64,000 nt of DNA from Pseudomonas svalbardensis (GCF_030053115.1 NZ_CP125619.1:1427001-1491000); one strand, 5' to 3'. Counted from the first letter of the stretch, positions 7,269-17,330 are shown. A program made the numbers and translations. Notes: a model not told the origin generated them from the sequence alone.

Positions 7269-9910
7269 TAGCGTTTCACCAATCCAGTCAAGCCGCCCGC
7301 AATCAGGGCAGCAGTGTCGGCCAGGGCAACCAGCGGATCGAGTCCGGCAGGTACGGCCATATAACGGGGTTCCCAGTCAGGCTGGAATTTGTCTTTGAAG
7401 CGGCGCAAGCCTTGAAAGTTGTAGAGCTGCTCACCACGGCGGAAAACCATCGAGCCCAGACGCTGGGTCAGTGGTGCACCACGTCGGGGTTGCAACCCCG
7501 ACAACGGCACCATGCCCAGGCTGAAGCGCGCGTACCCATGATTTTTATAATGTTGAATCAGGCCGACCATCATGAACTCCATGGTCAACTTGGGTGCGTC
7601 CGGGTGCGCGCGCATCAGGTCGAGGCTGGCCAGGTCATGGCCGTAAGTCTCGAGCAGGTTGGCGAACGCTACCGGGCGCCCTTCGAAACGAATCACCGCG
7701 ACGCGAAAATGCTTGAGGTAGTCATCGCTGAAGCGGCCGAGGGAGAAGCCTTTCTCGCGCACGTTCTTGCCGGTCAGCCAGGCATCGGAAATCACCTTGA
7801 GCTCATCCATCGGCGCTTGTCCGGGATCAAAGATCTCCAGCGACAGGCCATCACGAGTGCCACGGTTCCAGGTGTAGCGCAGGTCTTTCATCTCTTTGCC
7901 TTTGGCCTCGAGATCAAAGCGAAGCAGATCGACCCGGGCTTCTTCGCCGAGTTTGATCGCGGTCAGGCCGATGTCCATGTAGTACGGCAGGTTCTCGGCG
8001 CGCACTTGATAGAACACAGGGCGGGCGTGGTGGATGTCGCAGAGGTCGCGGAACTGCCAGATCATTTCGGCCCGTTGCTGGGTCGGACCGATCGGGTCAT
8101 ACAAGGCCACCAGGCTGCGACCACGGCGGGCGTACATCAGAAACGCCTCGTCATTGGGGTGAAACAGCAGCGCCTTGTCACCGGTCAGGGCGAGGCCGCC
8201 ATCCGGTTGTGCGGAGGCCATGAGGATCTTTATCGCGCGGCCCAGTTCATCGGGCGTTGGCAGATGGATCACCGGGCGTGCGGTGCGCAGCAGCCAGGTC
8301 AGGGACACCACCACCAGCAGCACGGCGGCGCCGAGCAGCGAGCGCAAGCCCCGCGGGGCATCGGCGTCGAGGGTGAACTGCCACCAGAGCTGATGGCTGT
8401 ACGGGACGTCCTGATAGGCGAACAGCAACAGCCAGATCGACGCACCGAGTACGCACAGGCTCGCCACCAGATACAGCGGCGAAAACGGCACCTCGGTCAA
8501 ACGGCTCGGGCGATAGAACGAGCTGCGGAAAACCCCCAGCAAGCTCGCAGTCAGCGTCAGCAAGCAGGCTTCTTCCCAGTCGAAGCCCTTGAGCAGAGAG
8601 AGCAGGGCAGCGACCAGCAACAAGATGGTGGTCAGCATCCAGGCGGCCGACAGTCGGCGGCGCAGTCCTTGAGCCAGCAGCAAGCAAAGCACGCCGATCA
8701 GGCTGGCACCGAAGTGCGAGGCGTCAACCAGTCGATGCGGGATCAGAAAGCCGATGTGTTCCAGGCGTGTGTCGATTTCCGGGGTGACGCCGGAGAACAG
8801 CAACACCACGCCGGACAGAAATACCAGCACCGCCAGAATCGGCGCGGCCAGGCCGGACGCCACCCTTAAGGACTGACGCGATTGAAACAGGCGCTGACCT
8901 TCGTTGATCAGCAGGAATACGCAGGCCACCAGCAACGGCAGCACCACGTAGATCAGGCGATAGAGCAGCAGGGCGGCAGCGAGTGGCGCAGCGCCGAGTT
9001 TGTCGGAGAAGGCGGCCAGCAGAATCGCTTCGAACACCCCGACCCCGCCGGGAACATGGCTGAGCACACCGGCGGCCAGTGCCAGCAGGTACACCAGAAG
9101 GAACGCGCCGAAGGGCGGTGCTTCAGGCAGCAACAGATAGAGCACGGTTGCTGCTGCGGCGACGTCCAGGGCCGTGATGATCAGTTGCAGGAACGTCAGG
9201 CGACGGCCCGGCAGGCGCAAGGTGCGGCGTCCGACCTTGACCAGCAGGTTGTCCGGGTGAGGTTGCTCTGGCAGGCGGCGGCGGTAAATCCCGATGGCCA
9301 GTACGCTGAAGAGCAGCAAAACGGCCACGGCGATGGCACCCAGCAACGTCTCGGACAGACCCAGGGCGGCAGAGGCGCCAGGCAGGTTGCTGAGGGTGGC
9401 GAGAGCGGCCAGTGGGGGCAGGGCGCAGCCGAGCGAGAGGCTGGCGAACAGCGTCATGTGCGCGACTTCAGAAGCGCCCAGACCATGACGTGCATATAAA
9501 CGATAGCGAACCGAGCCCCCCGAGAGCATCGAAAGGCCAATGGCATTGCCGATGGCGAATGCGGTGAACCCACCCAGAGCCAGGATTCGTGGCGCCAGTG
9601 TCACGCCTGCGTAGCGGCTGGCCGACCATTCGTAGCCCAGCAGGATAATGAAACCGACCGCGGTCGCGCCCAGCGCGCCCAATAATGCCGGTTTCGGAAC
9701 GTCGAGAATCGAGTCGTGCAGAGCGTATAGATCGAGTTCGCTCAGCAGGTGGCGACAGGCAATCAGCGCGATAGCGAACAACAGCAAAGTGACTGCCAGG
9801 CCGATGGGCTGGCGGTATTTGCTGATTCGATCAAGCAAGCGCAGACGCTCGGCTTTGATCGGTTGTGTCGCTGTGACGGTGTCTTGTGAATCAGACGAGT
9901 TGGCGCGCAT
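7268..9910 (-). CDS. mprF: MprF: bifunctional phosphatidylglycerol aminoacyltransferase/flippase (alanyl-PG synthase type)
   Basis: An 880-residue inner-membrane enzyme that transfers an amino acid from aminoacyl-tRNA to phosphatidylglycerol and flips the product outward, lowering surface negative charge and sensitivity to cationic peptides. The first ~540 residues carry about 14 membrane helices. The rest is the cytosolic catalytic domain (DUF2156 type), with segments such as FHPNDEAFLMYARRGRS and SLGMVPLSGLQPRRG. The length fits the Pseudomonas A-PG synthases. Start: ATG at 9910, with GAGG six bases upstream, is preferred to the TTG one codon earlier. The start of the lipase-fold gene overlaps its stop, so synthesis and hydrolysis are translationally linked. 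Confidence 0.94.
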   Translation of the reverse strand: MRANSSDSQDTVTATQPIKAERLRLLDRISKYRQPIGLAVTLLLFAIALIACRHLLSELDLYALHDSILDVPKPALLGALGATAVGFIILLGYEWSASRYAGVTLAPRILALGGFTAFAIGNAIGLSMLSGGSVRYRLYARHGLGASEVAHMTLFASLSLGCALPPLAALATLSNLPGASAALGLSETLLGAIAVAVLLLFSVLAIGIYRRRLPEQPHPDNLLVKVGRRTLRLPGRRLTFLQLIITALDVAAAATVLYLLLPEAPPFGAFLLVYLLALAAGVLSHVPGGVGVFEAILLAAFSDKLGAAPLAAALLLYRLIYVVLPLLVACVFLLINEGQRLFQSRQSLRVASGLAAPILAVLVFLSGVVLLFSGVTPEIDTRLEHIGFLIPHRLVDASHFGASLIGVLCLLLAQGLRRRLSAAWMLTTILLLVAALLSLLKGFDWEEACLLTLTASLLGVFRSSFYRPSRLTEVPFSPLYLVASLCVLGASIWLLLFAYQDVPYSHQLWWQFTLDADAPRGLRSLLGAAVLLVVVSLTWLLRTARPVIHLPTPDELGRAIKILMASAQPDGGLALTGDKALLFHPNDEAFLMYARRGRSLVALYDPIGPTQQRAEMIWQFRDLCDIHHARPVFYQVRAENLPYYMDIGLTAIKLGEEARVDLLRFDLEAKGKEMKDLRYTWNRGTRDGLSLEIFDPGQAPMDELKVISDAWLTGKNVREKGFSLGRFSDDYLKHFRVAVIRFEGRPVAFANLLETYGHDLASLDLMRAHPDAPKLTMEFMMVGLIQHYKNHGYARFSLGMVPLSGLQPRRGAPLTQRLGSMVFRRGEQLYNFQGLRRFKDKFQPDWEPRYMAVPAGLDPLVALADTAALIAGGLTGLVKR

Positions 9911-10150
9911 CAATCACCTCTTGGATTGTGCGCGACAGGATGGGGGTATCCAGCCAAGTTACCAATCCCTGTAGAAAAAAATAATCACAAATTTTGACGC
10001 CTCTCACCGGGTATCGGCGATGGTACGTCATCAGTCGTAGAGGGTTCTGTCTGAGGTTCAGCATCGTCTGGGCTCAGAGCATGGGTGATCCCGGACGGCT
10101 CGCTACACAGTGGCAGATCATTGTTGCGAAAGGACTTTTTCAACAGATAC

Positions 10151-10182
10151 AAAAAAGGCCACTCTTTCGAGTAGCCTTTTTT
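10151..10182 (-). terminator. Intrinsic terminator of tRNA-fMet copy nearest mprF
   Basis: On the minus strand: a GGCTACTC and GAGTGGCC hairpin followed by TTTTTT. The same 32-base unit occurs after all three tRNA copies. Confidence 0.9.
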
Positions 10183-10188
10183 GATGTT

Positions 10189-10265
<77 letters not shown>

Positions 10266-10278
10266 TCTGTGTGGCGGC

Positions 10279-10306
10279 ATTCTACAGGCGAACGCCGGAG
10301 TGTCAA
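10279..10306 (-). promoter_or_regulatory. Promoter of tRNA-fMet copy 1
   Basis: Minus strand: -35 TTGACA, 16-base spacer, -10 TAGAAT, then a GC-rich GCCGCC discriminator typical of stringently controlled stable-RNA promoters. Confidence 0.8.
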
Positions 10307-10459
10307 CCGTTAATCCAGTATAGGGTCAAATAAGAGTAAATGAGTGGCGAACGGTCGTGGGGGAGACTTAAGTTTCGGAATCAGAACGATTTCTCGTTTC
10401 TGCGCCGTCAGACGTAACCCGCTCGTATCTATGCTCATATTTACAAAAGAGACGCGCAC

Positions 10460-10491
10460 AAAAAAGGCCACTCTTTCGAGTAGCCTTTTTT
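10460..10491 (-). terminator. Intrinsic terminator of tRNA-fMet copy 2
   Basis: Identical hairpin and T run to the unit at 10151-10182. Confidence 0.9.
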
Positions 10492-10497
10492 GATGTT

Positions 10498-10574
<77 letters not shown>

Positions 10575-10587
10575 TCTGTGTGGCGGC

Positions 10588-10615
10588 ATTCTACAGGTGA
10601 ACGCCGGAGTGTCTA
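10588..10615 (-). promoter_or_regulatory. Promoter of tRNA-fMet copy 2 (altered -35)
   Basis: -10 TAGAAT and the 16-base spacer are kept, but the -35 reads TAGACA instead of TTGACA, one substitution at a strongly conserved position. It should be weaker than the promoters of copies 1 and 3. Confidence 0.7.
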
Positions 10616-10765
10616 CCGTTAATCCTGAATAGGGTCAAATAAGCGTAAATGAGCGGCGAACGGTCGAGGGGAAGACTTAAGTTTCTGAATCAGAACGATT
10701 TTTCAATCCTGTTTGTCAGCCGTTACCCGCTCTTTCTATCTCGTGTTTACAAAAGAGACGCGCAC

Positions 10766-10797
10766 AAAAAAGGCCACTCTTTCGAGTAGCCTTTTTT
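10766..10797 (-). terminator. Intrinsic terminator of tRNA-fMet copy 3
   Basis: Same hairpin and T run as the other two copies. Confidence 0.9.
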
Positions 10798-10803
10798 GAT
10801 GTT

Positions 10804-10880
<77 letters not shown>

Positions 10881-10893
10881 TCTGTGTGTCGGC

Positions 10894-10921
10894 ATTCTAC
10901 AGAGGATCGGCGGGCTGTCAA
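10894..10921 (-). promoter_or_regulatory. Promoter of tRNA-fMet copy 3
   Basis: Minus strand: -35 TTGACA, 16-base spacer of different sequence, -10 TAGAAT. The rest of the gap to dinB (about 10925-11181) holds only the SOS box; no other gene was seen there. Confidence 0.8.
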
Positions 10922-11097
10922 CCTTCAATCCAGAGAAAACCTCTTCCCGTTCAATCGCTTAGCTTGAAAATAGGACTGGGTGATTGGCTGTAAGGTCAGT
11001 GTGGCAAGGCTTTCAGCTCTATCGGGTGAGGCTTTTCGATTGAGAAAATAAATTCATCTGGCACTTTTCCTACGGGTGGAAAAGAACATTCAGAGTA

Positions 11098-11113
11098 CTG
11101 GTGCTATATACAG
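11098..11113. promoter_or_regulatory. LexA (SOS) box upstream of dinB
   Basis: CTGGTGCTATATACAG fits CTGT-N8-ACAG with one mismatch. It lies 68 bases before the dinB start, and dinB is a known SOS gene. Confidence 0.75.
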
Positions 11114-11181
11114 GTGTCAGTGAGATACTGCCGATCTGACTCGCCAATACGCCATTTCTTCATCATGAACACTGCATTTAT

Positions 11182-12243
11182 ATGACGCAGCGAAAAATCA
11201 TCCACGTCGATTGTGACTGCTTCTACGCCGCCATCGAGATGCGTGACGACCCGCGCCTGGCCGGTAAACCCTTGGCAGTGGGTGGTTCGGCGGATCGGCG
11301 TGGAGTGATTGCTACCTGCAATTATGAAGCGCGGGCTTATGGGGTGCGCTCGGCCATGTCTTCCGGGCATGCCTTGAAGCTGTGCCCGGACCTGACCATC
11401 GTCAAGCCGCGCATGGAGGCCTATAGAGAAGCCTCCAAGGAAATTCACACGATCTTTCGCGATTACACCGACTTGATCGAGCCGCTTTCCCTGGATGAGG
11501 CCTACCTCGACGTGTCGGACAGTGCGCATTTCGGCGGCAGCGCCACGCGGATCGCCCAAGACATTCGCCGTCGCGTCTCTAATCAGCTGCACATCACCGT
11601 TTCGGCTGGCGTTGCGCCGAACAAGTTTCTGGCCAAGATCGCCAGCGACTGGAAGAAGCCCAACGGCTTGTTCGTCATTACGCCGGATCAGGTCGAGGAT
11701 TTTGTCAGTGGTTTGCCGGTGAGCAAGTTGCACGGCGTTGGCAAAGTGACCGCAGACAAATTAGGCAGGCTTGGCATCGTCGATTGTTCACATCTGCGCG
11801 AATGGGACAAGTTGGCGCTTGTGCGGGAATTCGGCAGCTTCGGCGAGCGACTCTGGAGTCTGGCCCGTGGGATCGATGACCGGTTGGTGCACAACGACAG
11901 TCGTCGGCAGTCGATCAGTGTCGAAAACACCTACGACGTGGACCTGCCGGATCTGGTGAGCTGCCTCGATAAATTACCCGAGTTACTGGAGACCCTGGCC
12001 GGCCGCATGGCGCGTATCGACAGCAGCTATCGACCGGGCAAGCCGTTCGTCAAAGTGAAATTCCATGACTTCACCCAGACCACTCTGGAGCAGGCTGGGG
12101 CAGGGCGGGATTTGGGGAGCTATCAGTTGTTGCTGACCCAGGCGTTCAATCGCGGCGGGAAACCGGTGCGGTTGCTGGGGATTGGAGTGCGGCTGGAGGA
12201 TTTGCGGGGCGGGTTTGAGCAGATGGAGTTGTTTGAGCGGTAG
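11182..12243 (+). CDS. dinB: DNA polymerase IV (Y-family translesion polymerase)
   Basis: A 353-residue error-prone polymerase, full length for the family. The N-terminal metal site is in HVDCDCFYAAIEMRDD, the second catalytic pair (Asp-Glu) in SLDEAYLDV, and the nucleotide-contact segment YEARAYGVRSAM is present. The little-finger domain ends at the C-terminus without an obvious clamp-binding extension beyond GFEQMELF. No good Shine-Dalgarno precedes ATG 11182. The SOS box upstream implies LexA control. Confidence 0.96.
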   Translation: MTQRKIIHVDCDCFYAAIEMRDDPRLAGKPLAVGGSADRRGVIATCNYEARAYGVRSAMSSGHALKLCPDLTIVKPRMEAYREASKEIHTIFRDYTDLIEPLSLDEAYLDVSDSAHFGGSATRIAQDIRRRVSNQLHITVSAGVAPNKFLAKIASDWKKPNGLFVITPDQVEDFVSGLPVSKLHGVGKVTADKLGRLGIVDCSHLREWDKLALVREFGSFGERLWSLARGIDDRLVHNDSRRQSISVENTYDVDLPDLVSCLDKLPELLETLAGRMARIDSSYRPGKPFVKVKFHDFTQTTLEQAGAGRDLGSYQLLLTQAFNRGGKPVRLLGIGVRLEDLRGGFEQMELFER

Positions 12244-12280
12244 TGGGCAGATCTTAATGTTGTAGTGAATGTCAGGCCGC

Positions 12281-12363
12281 CTTCGCGAGCAGGCTCGCTC
12301 CCACAGTTGACCGAGTTGTTCAGACGAACGCGGTCTAATGTGGGAGCGAGCCTGCTCGCGAAG
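12281..12363. repeat. REP pair (inverted) after dinB
   Basis: TTCGCGAGCAGGCTCGCTCCCAC and its inverse flank about 40 bases. This is the common P. fluorescens REP doublet; it may also stop transcription between the convergent genes. Confidence 0.88.
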
Positions 12364-12372
12364 CTTTTGACT

Positions 12373-13326
12373 TTAATTCGGTCCCGGATCCGCTACCAGT
12401 CGCCCGGCATCCTTGGTCAATGACTTGAGGAATTCGGTCTGCAGCTCGGGATCGTTGCGTGTCAGTTCGATCAGGCTTTGTTCCAGTTCGGTGGCTTCTT
12501 CTTCCAGGCCCAGTTCCGACAAACGTTTGACCCGGTGTACCCACTGGCTCACTTCGTCGTCTTCGAGGTCGTCGTAAATCAGTCCGTGAGCTTCGAGCAG
12601 CTTGCCGCGCAAGGAGCTACTGACCGCCAGGGACGAATTGGTGTGCACGTCGTCCTGAGCATCCTGGACACTGATCAGCAGCCGGCTCAAATGATTGATG
12701 TCGTGTTCGGCGAACGGGCTGTCCAGCAGGTTCACGCGCAATACGCCGTTTTTGTCGGTGCTCAGGTTGAACGTTTCCTTACCGGCCTTGACCTCAACCG
12801 GACGCTCGCTCCATGGCAGGCTTGAGTATTCGGTGCGCTTGTCGAGCTGGACCTCGTCGATTCCCGCCAGGTTCTGTTGCGCGCGACCATGAGACTGCAC
12901 GTTCATGAACGGGTTGAGCCCGGCGAAACCGTAGCTCAACCAGTCTTTCGTCACGCTGTCCGGCAGGTTGCCGAGGGCGAACACGTTGACCACGTTCGCA
13001 CCGACACCGGCCACTACTGCCACCGCACCCAGCGGGACCTCGTAAGCCTCCCGCCAGGGTTGGTAAGGCGTGTAGCGGTCGTAGTGGCGTGTGACTTCGA
13101 ATTCGGTGACTTCGAAAGTCTTCTGCTCGTGGATCTTCACCCGACGTTGCGGCAGCTCAAGCACCTTTGGCTCGCCGACATCAATCTGCAGGCTGTGATC
13201 GAGCAATTTACGCTCGACACGTTCCTCGTGCTCGCTGCGTTGTGACATTTGATTGGCACAGCCGCTGACCAGCAGGGTGCCGCACAGGGCGGCACCGCCG
13301 AGGCCTAAGGTGTTTCGCTTGAACAT
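12373..13326 (-). CDS. Putative outer-membrane or periplasmic lipoprotein of unknown function
   Basis: A 317-residue protein with a lipoprotein signal: basic MFKR, a hydrophobic stretch, then the lipobox VSGC (Cys ~23). After it come a charged region, two hydrophobic patches near 100-125 (VPLGAVAVVAGVGANVVNVFALG) that could touch a membrane, and a C-terminal acidic helical region with leucine-rich segments (LEEEATELEQSLIELTRNDPELQTEF). I do not recognise the family. It sits 17 bases after the proS stop on the same strand, so it is probably co-transcribed with proS. Confidence 0.7.
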   Translation of the reverse strand: MFKRNTLGLGGAALCGTLLVSGCANQMSQRSEHEERVERKLLDHSLQIDVGEPKVLELPQRRVKIHEQKTFEVTEFEVTRHYDRYTPYQPWREAYEVPLGAVAVVAGVGANVVNVFALGNLPDSVTKDWLSYGFAGLNPFMNVQSHGRAQQNLAGIDEVQLDKRTEYSSLPWSERPVEVKAGKETFNLSTDKNGVLRVNLLDSPFAEHDINHLSRLLISVQDAQDDVHTNSSLAVSSSLRGKLLEAHGLIYDDLEDDEVSQWVHRVKRLSELGLEEEATELEQSLIELTRNDPELQTEFLKSLTKDAGRLVADPGPN

Positions 13327-13343
13327 GACTTCTCTATCTGGTG

Positions 13344-15059
13344 TCAGCGGCGGATACGGGACTGAAGGAAGGGCAGCACGTCTGCGACCGGCAGCGCTTG
13401 CGCTTCGGGCTCGGTGCGGCTCTTGTATTCAAGATTGCCTTCGGCGAGGCCGCGGTCACTGACCACGATCCGGTGAGGAATGCCAATCAGCTCCATGTCC
13501 GCGAACTTGATGCCCGGGCTGGTTTTCTTGTCGCGGTCGTCCAGCAGTACTTCGAAGCCGGCGGCAGTCAATTCTGCATACAGCTTGTCGGTGGCTTCGC
13601 GAACCTGTTCGGTTTCGTAGCGCAGCGGTACCAGAGCGATCTGGAACGGGGCCAGCGTGTCACTCCAGATGATCCCGTTGGCGTCGTTGTTCTGCTCGAT
13701 GGCCGCAGCCACCACGCGGGAAACGCCGATGCCGTAGCAACCCATTTCCAGGGTGACTGGCTTGCCATTCTCGCCCAGCACTTCGCACTTCATCGCTTTG
13801 CTGTACTTGTTGCCCAGCTGGAAGATGTGCCCGACTTCGATGCCGCGCTTGATTTCCAGGGTGCCCTTGCCATCCGGGCTCGGGTCGCCGGCGACTACGT
13901 TGCGCAGGTCGGCAACGGTCGGAACCGGCAGATCACGCTCCCAGTTCACGCCGAAGTAGTGTTTGTCATCGATGTTGGCGCCGATGCCGAAGTCGCTCAT
14001 CAGCTCGACGGAACGGTCGATGATGATTGGCAGTGGCAGGTTCAACGGGCCGAGGGATCCGGCGCCGGCGCCAATGGCGTCGCGCAGTTCGGCTTCGGAT
14101 GCCATGACCAGCGGGCTGGCAACGCCAGGCTGGTTGCCGGCCTTGATTTCGTTCAGCTCGTGGTCGCCACGGATGATCAGGGCAATCAGCTTGCCTTTCT
14201 CTTCAGCGTGAACCACGAGGGTCTTGATGGTCTTTTCAATCGGCAGGTTGAAGCCTTCGACCAGTTGCGCAATGGTCTTGGCGTTCGGCGTGTCGACCAG
14301 ACGCAGCTCTTCGGCAGGTGCGGCGCGGGAAGTCTCGCGTGGCACGGCTTCGGCTTTCTCGATGTTCGCCGCGTAGTCAGAACCGTTGCTGAAGGCGATA
14401 TCGTCTTCGCCGGATTCGGCCAGCACGTGGAACTCGTGGGAGCCAGCACCACCGATCGAGCCGTTGTCGGCTTCAACCGGGCGGAATTTCAGGCCCAGAC
14501 GGGTGAACACGTTGCAATACGCCTGGTGCATACGGTCGTAGGTGACCTGCAGCGACGGCTGGTCAGCGTGGAAGGAGTAGGCGTCCTTCATGATGAACTC
14601 GCGACCGCGCATCAAACCGAAGCGTGGACGGATTTCGTCACGGAATTTGGTCTGGATCTGGTACAGGTTGATCGGCAGCTGTTTGTAGCTGCTCAACTCG
14701 TTGCGCATCAGGTCAGTGATGACTTCTTCGTGAGTCGGGCCGGCGCAGAAATCGCGACCGTGGCGATCCTTGAAGCGCAACAATTCAGGGCCGTATTCCT
14801 CCCAGCGACCGGATTCCTGCCACAGCTCAGCCGGTTGGGTGCTCGGCATCAACACTTCGAGAGAGCCCGCGGCGTTCATTTCTTCACGAACGACGGCTTC
14901 GACCTTGCGCATCACTCGCAAGCCCATCGGCAGCCAGGTGTACAGGCCCGAGGCGAGTTTGCGGATCATGCCGGCGCGCAGCATCAGCTGATGGCTGATC
15001 ACGACCGCGTCGGAAGGCGTTTCTTTCTGTGTGGCGAGCAAAAATTGACTGGTGCGCAT
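13344..15059 (-). CDS. proS: Prolyl-tRNA synthetase
   Basis: Class II synthetase charging tRNA-Pro; 571 residues, the bacterial type with an editing insertion. Motif 2 region: [25 protein letters not shown]; upstream [23 protein letters not shown]. The editing (YbaK-like) insertion lies at about residues 230-390. Motif 3 region GCYGIGVSR is followed by the anticodon-binding domain with [21 protein letters not shown]. All expected parts are present; start at ATG 15059. Confidence 0.97.
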   Translation of the reverse strand: MRTSQFLLATQKETPSDAVVISHQLMLRAGMIRKLASGLYTWLPMGLRVMRKVEAVVREEMNAAGSLEVLMPSTQPAELWQESGRWEEYGPELLRFKDRHGRDFCAGPTHEEVITDLMRNELSSYKQLPINLYQIQTKFRDEIRPRFGLMRGREFIMKDAYSFHADQPSLQVTYDRMHQAYCNVFTRLGLKFRPVEADNGSIGGAGSHEFHVLAESGEDDIAFSNGSDYAANIEKAEAVPRETSRAAPAEELRLVDTPNAKTIAQLVEGFNLPIEKTIKTLVVHAEEKGKLIALIIRGDHELNEIKAGNQPGVASPLVMASEAELRDAIGAGAGSLGPLNLPLPIIIDRSVELMSDFGIGANIDDKHYFGVNWERDLPVPTVADLRNVVAGDPSPDGKGTLEIKRGIEVGHIFQLGNKYSKAMKCEVLGENGKPVTLEMGCYGIGVSRVVAAAIEQNNDANGIIWSDTLAPFQIALVPLRYETEQVREATDKLYAELTAAGFEVLLDDRDKKTSPGIKFADMELIGIPHRIVVSDRGLAEGNLEYKSRTEPEAQALPVADVLPFLQSRIRR

Positions 15060-15203
15060 GGTTGGCCGTTGTCGGTTGCTGATGACGAGAAATGACGGAG
15101 CATTGTACGGGCGAGATCTGCTGGCGTACAGGCGTGCGGTCGGCGGGGTGTGGCGGGAGGGCGGGAACCCCCGCGCCCTCTGCGCTGTTTCCCGCTAAAG
15201 AAC

Positions 15204-16769
15204 CTACGATTCCTCCGCGACCTGGGTCGGAACCGGTTCTGGTGTCGGCGTTGGCGTCGGGCCTTCGCGGCGGCTCTCCTGGAACCAGTGCAACGCGATC
15301 AACAGCAGCGTCGGTACGCCCAGCAGGGCAGTGATCAGAAAGAAGTTGTGATAACCGAATTTCTCCACCATGACCCCCGAGTAGCCGCCGATCAGGCGTG
15401 GCAGCAAGAGCATGATCGAGCTGAGCAGGGCGTACTGGGTCGCGGAGAACTTCAAGTTGGTCAGGCTCGACAGGTAGGCGACGAACGCCGAGGTCGCCAG
15501 GCCCGAGCTGAAGTTGTCCAGGGAGATGGTGCCAATCAGCATGTTCAGGTTGGCGCCCATGTCGGCGAGCATCAGGAACAGCAGGTTGGTACCGGCTGAT
15601 GCAATGCCGCCGATGAGCAGAATCGGCAAGATGCCGAAGCGCACAATCAGCAGGCCGCCCATGCCAGCGCCGACCAGGGTCATGATCAGGCCAAAGATCT
15701 TGCTGACGCTGGCAATCTGATCCTTGGTGAAGCCCTGGTCGATGTAGAACACGTTGGCCATCACGCCCATGACCGTATCGGACATCCGATAGGTGGCGAT
15801 CAACCCAAGCAGCAGGAACGCTTGCCAGCGGTAGCGCAGAATGAAGTCGTTGATCGGCGTCAGCACCGGCGCCAGGCCACGGCGGCCAATGGCCGACAGG
15901 CACATGGCGGTGAGCGTGGTGTAAAGGATCGCGCGCAGGAACGCGCGGTCTTCGAGCAGCAGGTCGAGCACGCTCACGCCTTCGAACAGCACGCTGGCGA
16001 AATCGGTGTTGTACAACTGAGTGAACATGGCCGGCACGGAAACCAGCAGCACGATCAGCACAAACACCGATGCCAGTTGATGCACAAAGCTGTAGCGCCC
16101 GGCCTGAAGCTGCGTGCGCAGCGGCACCGGCGGTTCGCGCATGAAAAAGGAGGTCAGCAGCGCCGGAACCATCAAGGCGCCGAACAGGATGTAGGTGCCG
16201 GCCCATGCCGAATGCTTATAGTTGAAGCCGGTGGAGCCGAAGCCTTCAGCGAAGAACAGGGCGCCGGCGGTGGCCAGCAGCGCGGCGATCCGATAACCGG
16301 ACATGTAACTGGCGGCGAGGGCGGCCTGGCGGGTGTCGTCGGCGATTTCCAGGCGATAGGCGTCGACTGCGATGTCTTGCGTCGCCGAGGCGAAAGCAAC
16401 GACCACAGCAATGGCGATCAGCCAGGACAAATGCTTTTGCGGGTCGCAGAAACCCATCCCGATCAGGCCGAGGATGACCAGTGCCTGGGAAAGCACCAGC
16501 CAGGAGCGTCGGCGACCGAGCTTGCCGAGAAATGGCAGGCGCCATTGGTCGAGCAGCGGTGACCAGACCCATTTAAAGGCGTAGGCCAGGCCGATCAGGC
16601 TTGCATAGCCAATGGTTTCGCGAGCTACGCCGGCTTCGCGCAGCCAGACCGAAAGTGTCGAAAACACCAGCATGTAGGGCAGGCCGGCGGCGAAACCAAG
16701 CAGCAACAGTACAAGCGTCGAGGGGCTGGCATAGGCGGCGAGCGCGGCGCGCCAGGTTTTACGGGGCAT
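15204..16769 (-). CDS. AmpG-family muropeptide permease (MFS)
   Basis: A 521-residue inner-membrane transporter that should import GlcNAc-anhydroMurNAc peptides for cell-wall recycling. About 12-14 hydrophobic segments; the N-terminal FAAGLPYMLVFSTLSVWLREAGV and KWVWSPLLDQWRLPFLGKLGRRRSWLV are typical of AmpG. The C-terminus is a Pro-Thr rich tail (PTPTPTPEPVPTQ) of no known role. Pseudomonads can carry two AmpG homologues, ampG and ampP; I cannot decide which this is, so no symbol is given. Confidence 0.85.
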   Translation of the reverse strand: MPRKTWRAALAAYASPSTLVLLLLGFAAGLPYMLVFSTLSVWLREAGVARETIGYASLIGLAYAFKWVWSPLLDQWRLPFLGKLGRRRSWLVLSQALVILGLIGMGFCDPQKHLSWLIAIAVVVAFASATQDIAVDAYRLEIADDTRQAALAASYMSGYRIAALLATAGALFFAEGFGSTGFNYKHSAWAGTYILFGALMVPALLTSFFMREPPVPLRTQLQAGRYSFVHQLASVFVLIVLLVSVPAMFTQLYNTDFASVLFEGVSVLDLLLEDRAFLRAILYTTLTAMCLSAIGRRGLAPVLTPINDFILRYRWQAFLLLGLIATYRMSDTVMGVMANVFYIDQGFTKDQIASVSKIFGLIMTLVGAGMGGLLIVRFGILPILLIGGIASAGTNLLFLMLADMGANLNMLIGTISLDNFSSGLATSAFVAYLSSLTNLKFSATQYALLSSIMLLLPRLIGGYSGVMVEKFGYHNFFLITALLGVPTLLLIALHWFQESRREGPTPTPTPEPVPTQVAEES

Positions 16770-16813
16770 GGGCTGGAGTCTGCCTCAAGAAATACGGAAA
16801 CAAAGCGCGCACT

Positions 16814-17167
16814 CTAACCGCTGTGCTCTACCGGGCGCCAGCCATGGCGCTGAATATCAACACGATTGTTCAGGATACTGATGCCCTCCATGCGCAAACG
16901 CGCGCGTTGTTCATCCCCCGAAGGGCTGCCTGCAGGCAGGCTGATACGCCCGCCGGCGCCGAGCACGCGGTGCCAGGGTAATTTGCTGTCACCCGGCAGT
17001 TGGCTCAGTGTCCGTCCGACGAAGCGGGCGGCGCGACCCAGTCCCGCCAACTCGGCGAGCTGACCGTAACTCACGACTTTACCCTCTGGGACTTGCGCCA
17101 GTGTCAGGTACAGCGCCGTGCGTCGGATTTGCGCCGGACTATCGGTTTCAGTGGTTGAGTCAGTCAC
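16814..17167 (-). CDS. Alkyltransferase-like protein (ATL, MGMT family)
   Basis: DNA-binding repair protein of the methylguanine-DNA methyltransferase fold. The active-site motif is PWHRV where a true methyltransferase has PCHRV, so the alkyl-accepting cysteine is replaced by tryptophan. ATL proteins bind O6-alkylguanine and recruit nucleotide excision repair rather than reverting the lesion. The recognition segment YGQLAELAGLGRAARFVGRTLS is intact. Start: GTG 17167, with AGGA nine bases upstream, is preferred over an in-frame ATG at 17227 with no RBS. Confidence 0.88.
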   Translation of the reverse strand: MTDSTTETDSPAQIRRTALYLTLAQVPEGKVVSYGQLAELAGLGRAARFVGRTLSQLPGDSKLPWHRVLGAGGRISLPAGSPSGDEQRARLRMEGISILNNRVDIQRHGWRPVEHSG

Positions 17168-17330
17168 GTCGGCAGTTCCTGAAAAAGTTGGCCTTACCGT
17201 CTGTAGAGTAAATCCTGGATCGCTCATTGAGAAATGAACTCAATAGAAATAGTCGGGTCAGTCCTTGCTAGGGTCTTATTCGTATGGATAATGCCGACTT
17301 TTTTTCGCAAACTTGAGCCTGTATTTGCTT

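Noticed and set aside
7175..8869. Long open frame (564 codons) antisense to mprF
   Set aside because: It is the opposite strand of a confident gene; the translation is Gln/His/Arg-rich without domains, as expected from GC-rich codon use.
12281..12363. Possible CRISPR repeat because of repeated GTGGGAGCGAGC units in the window
   Set aside because: The units come as inverted pairs with different spacing at scattered places, not as an array; these are REPs.
13341..15095. Long open frame antisense to proS
   Set aside because: Fully covered by proS; no domain or RBS, and composition typical of shadow frames.
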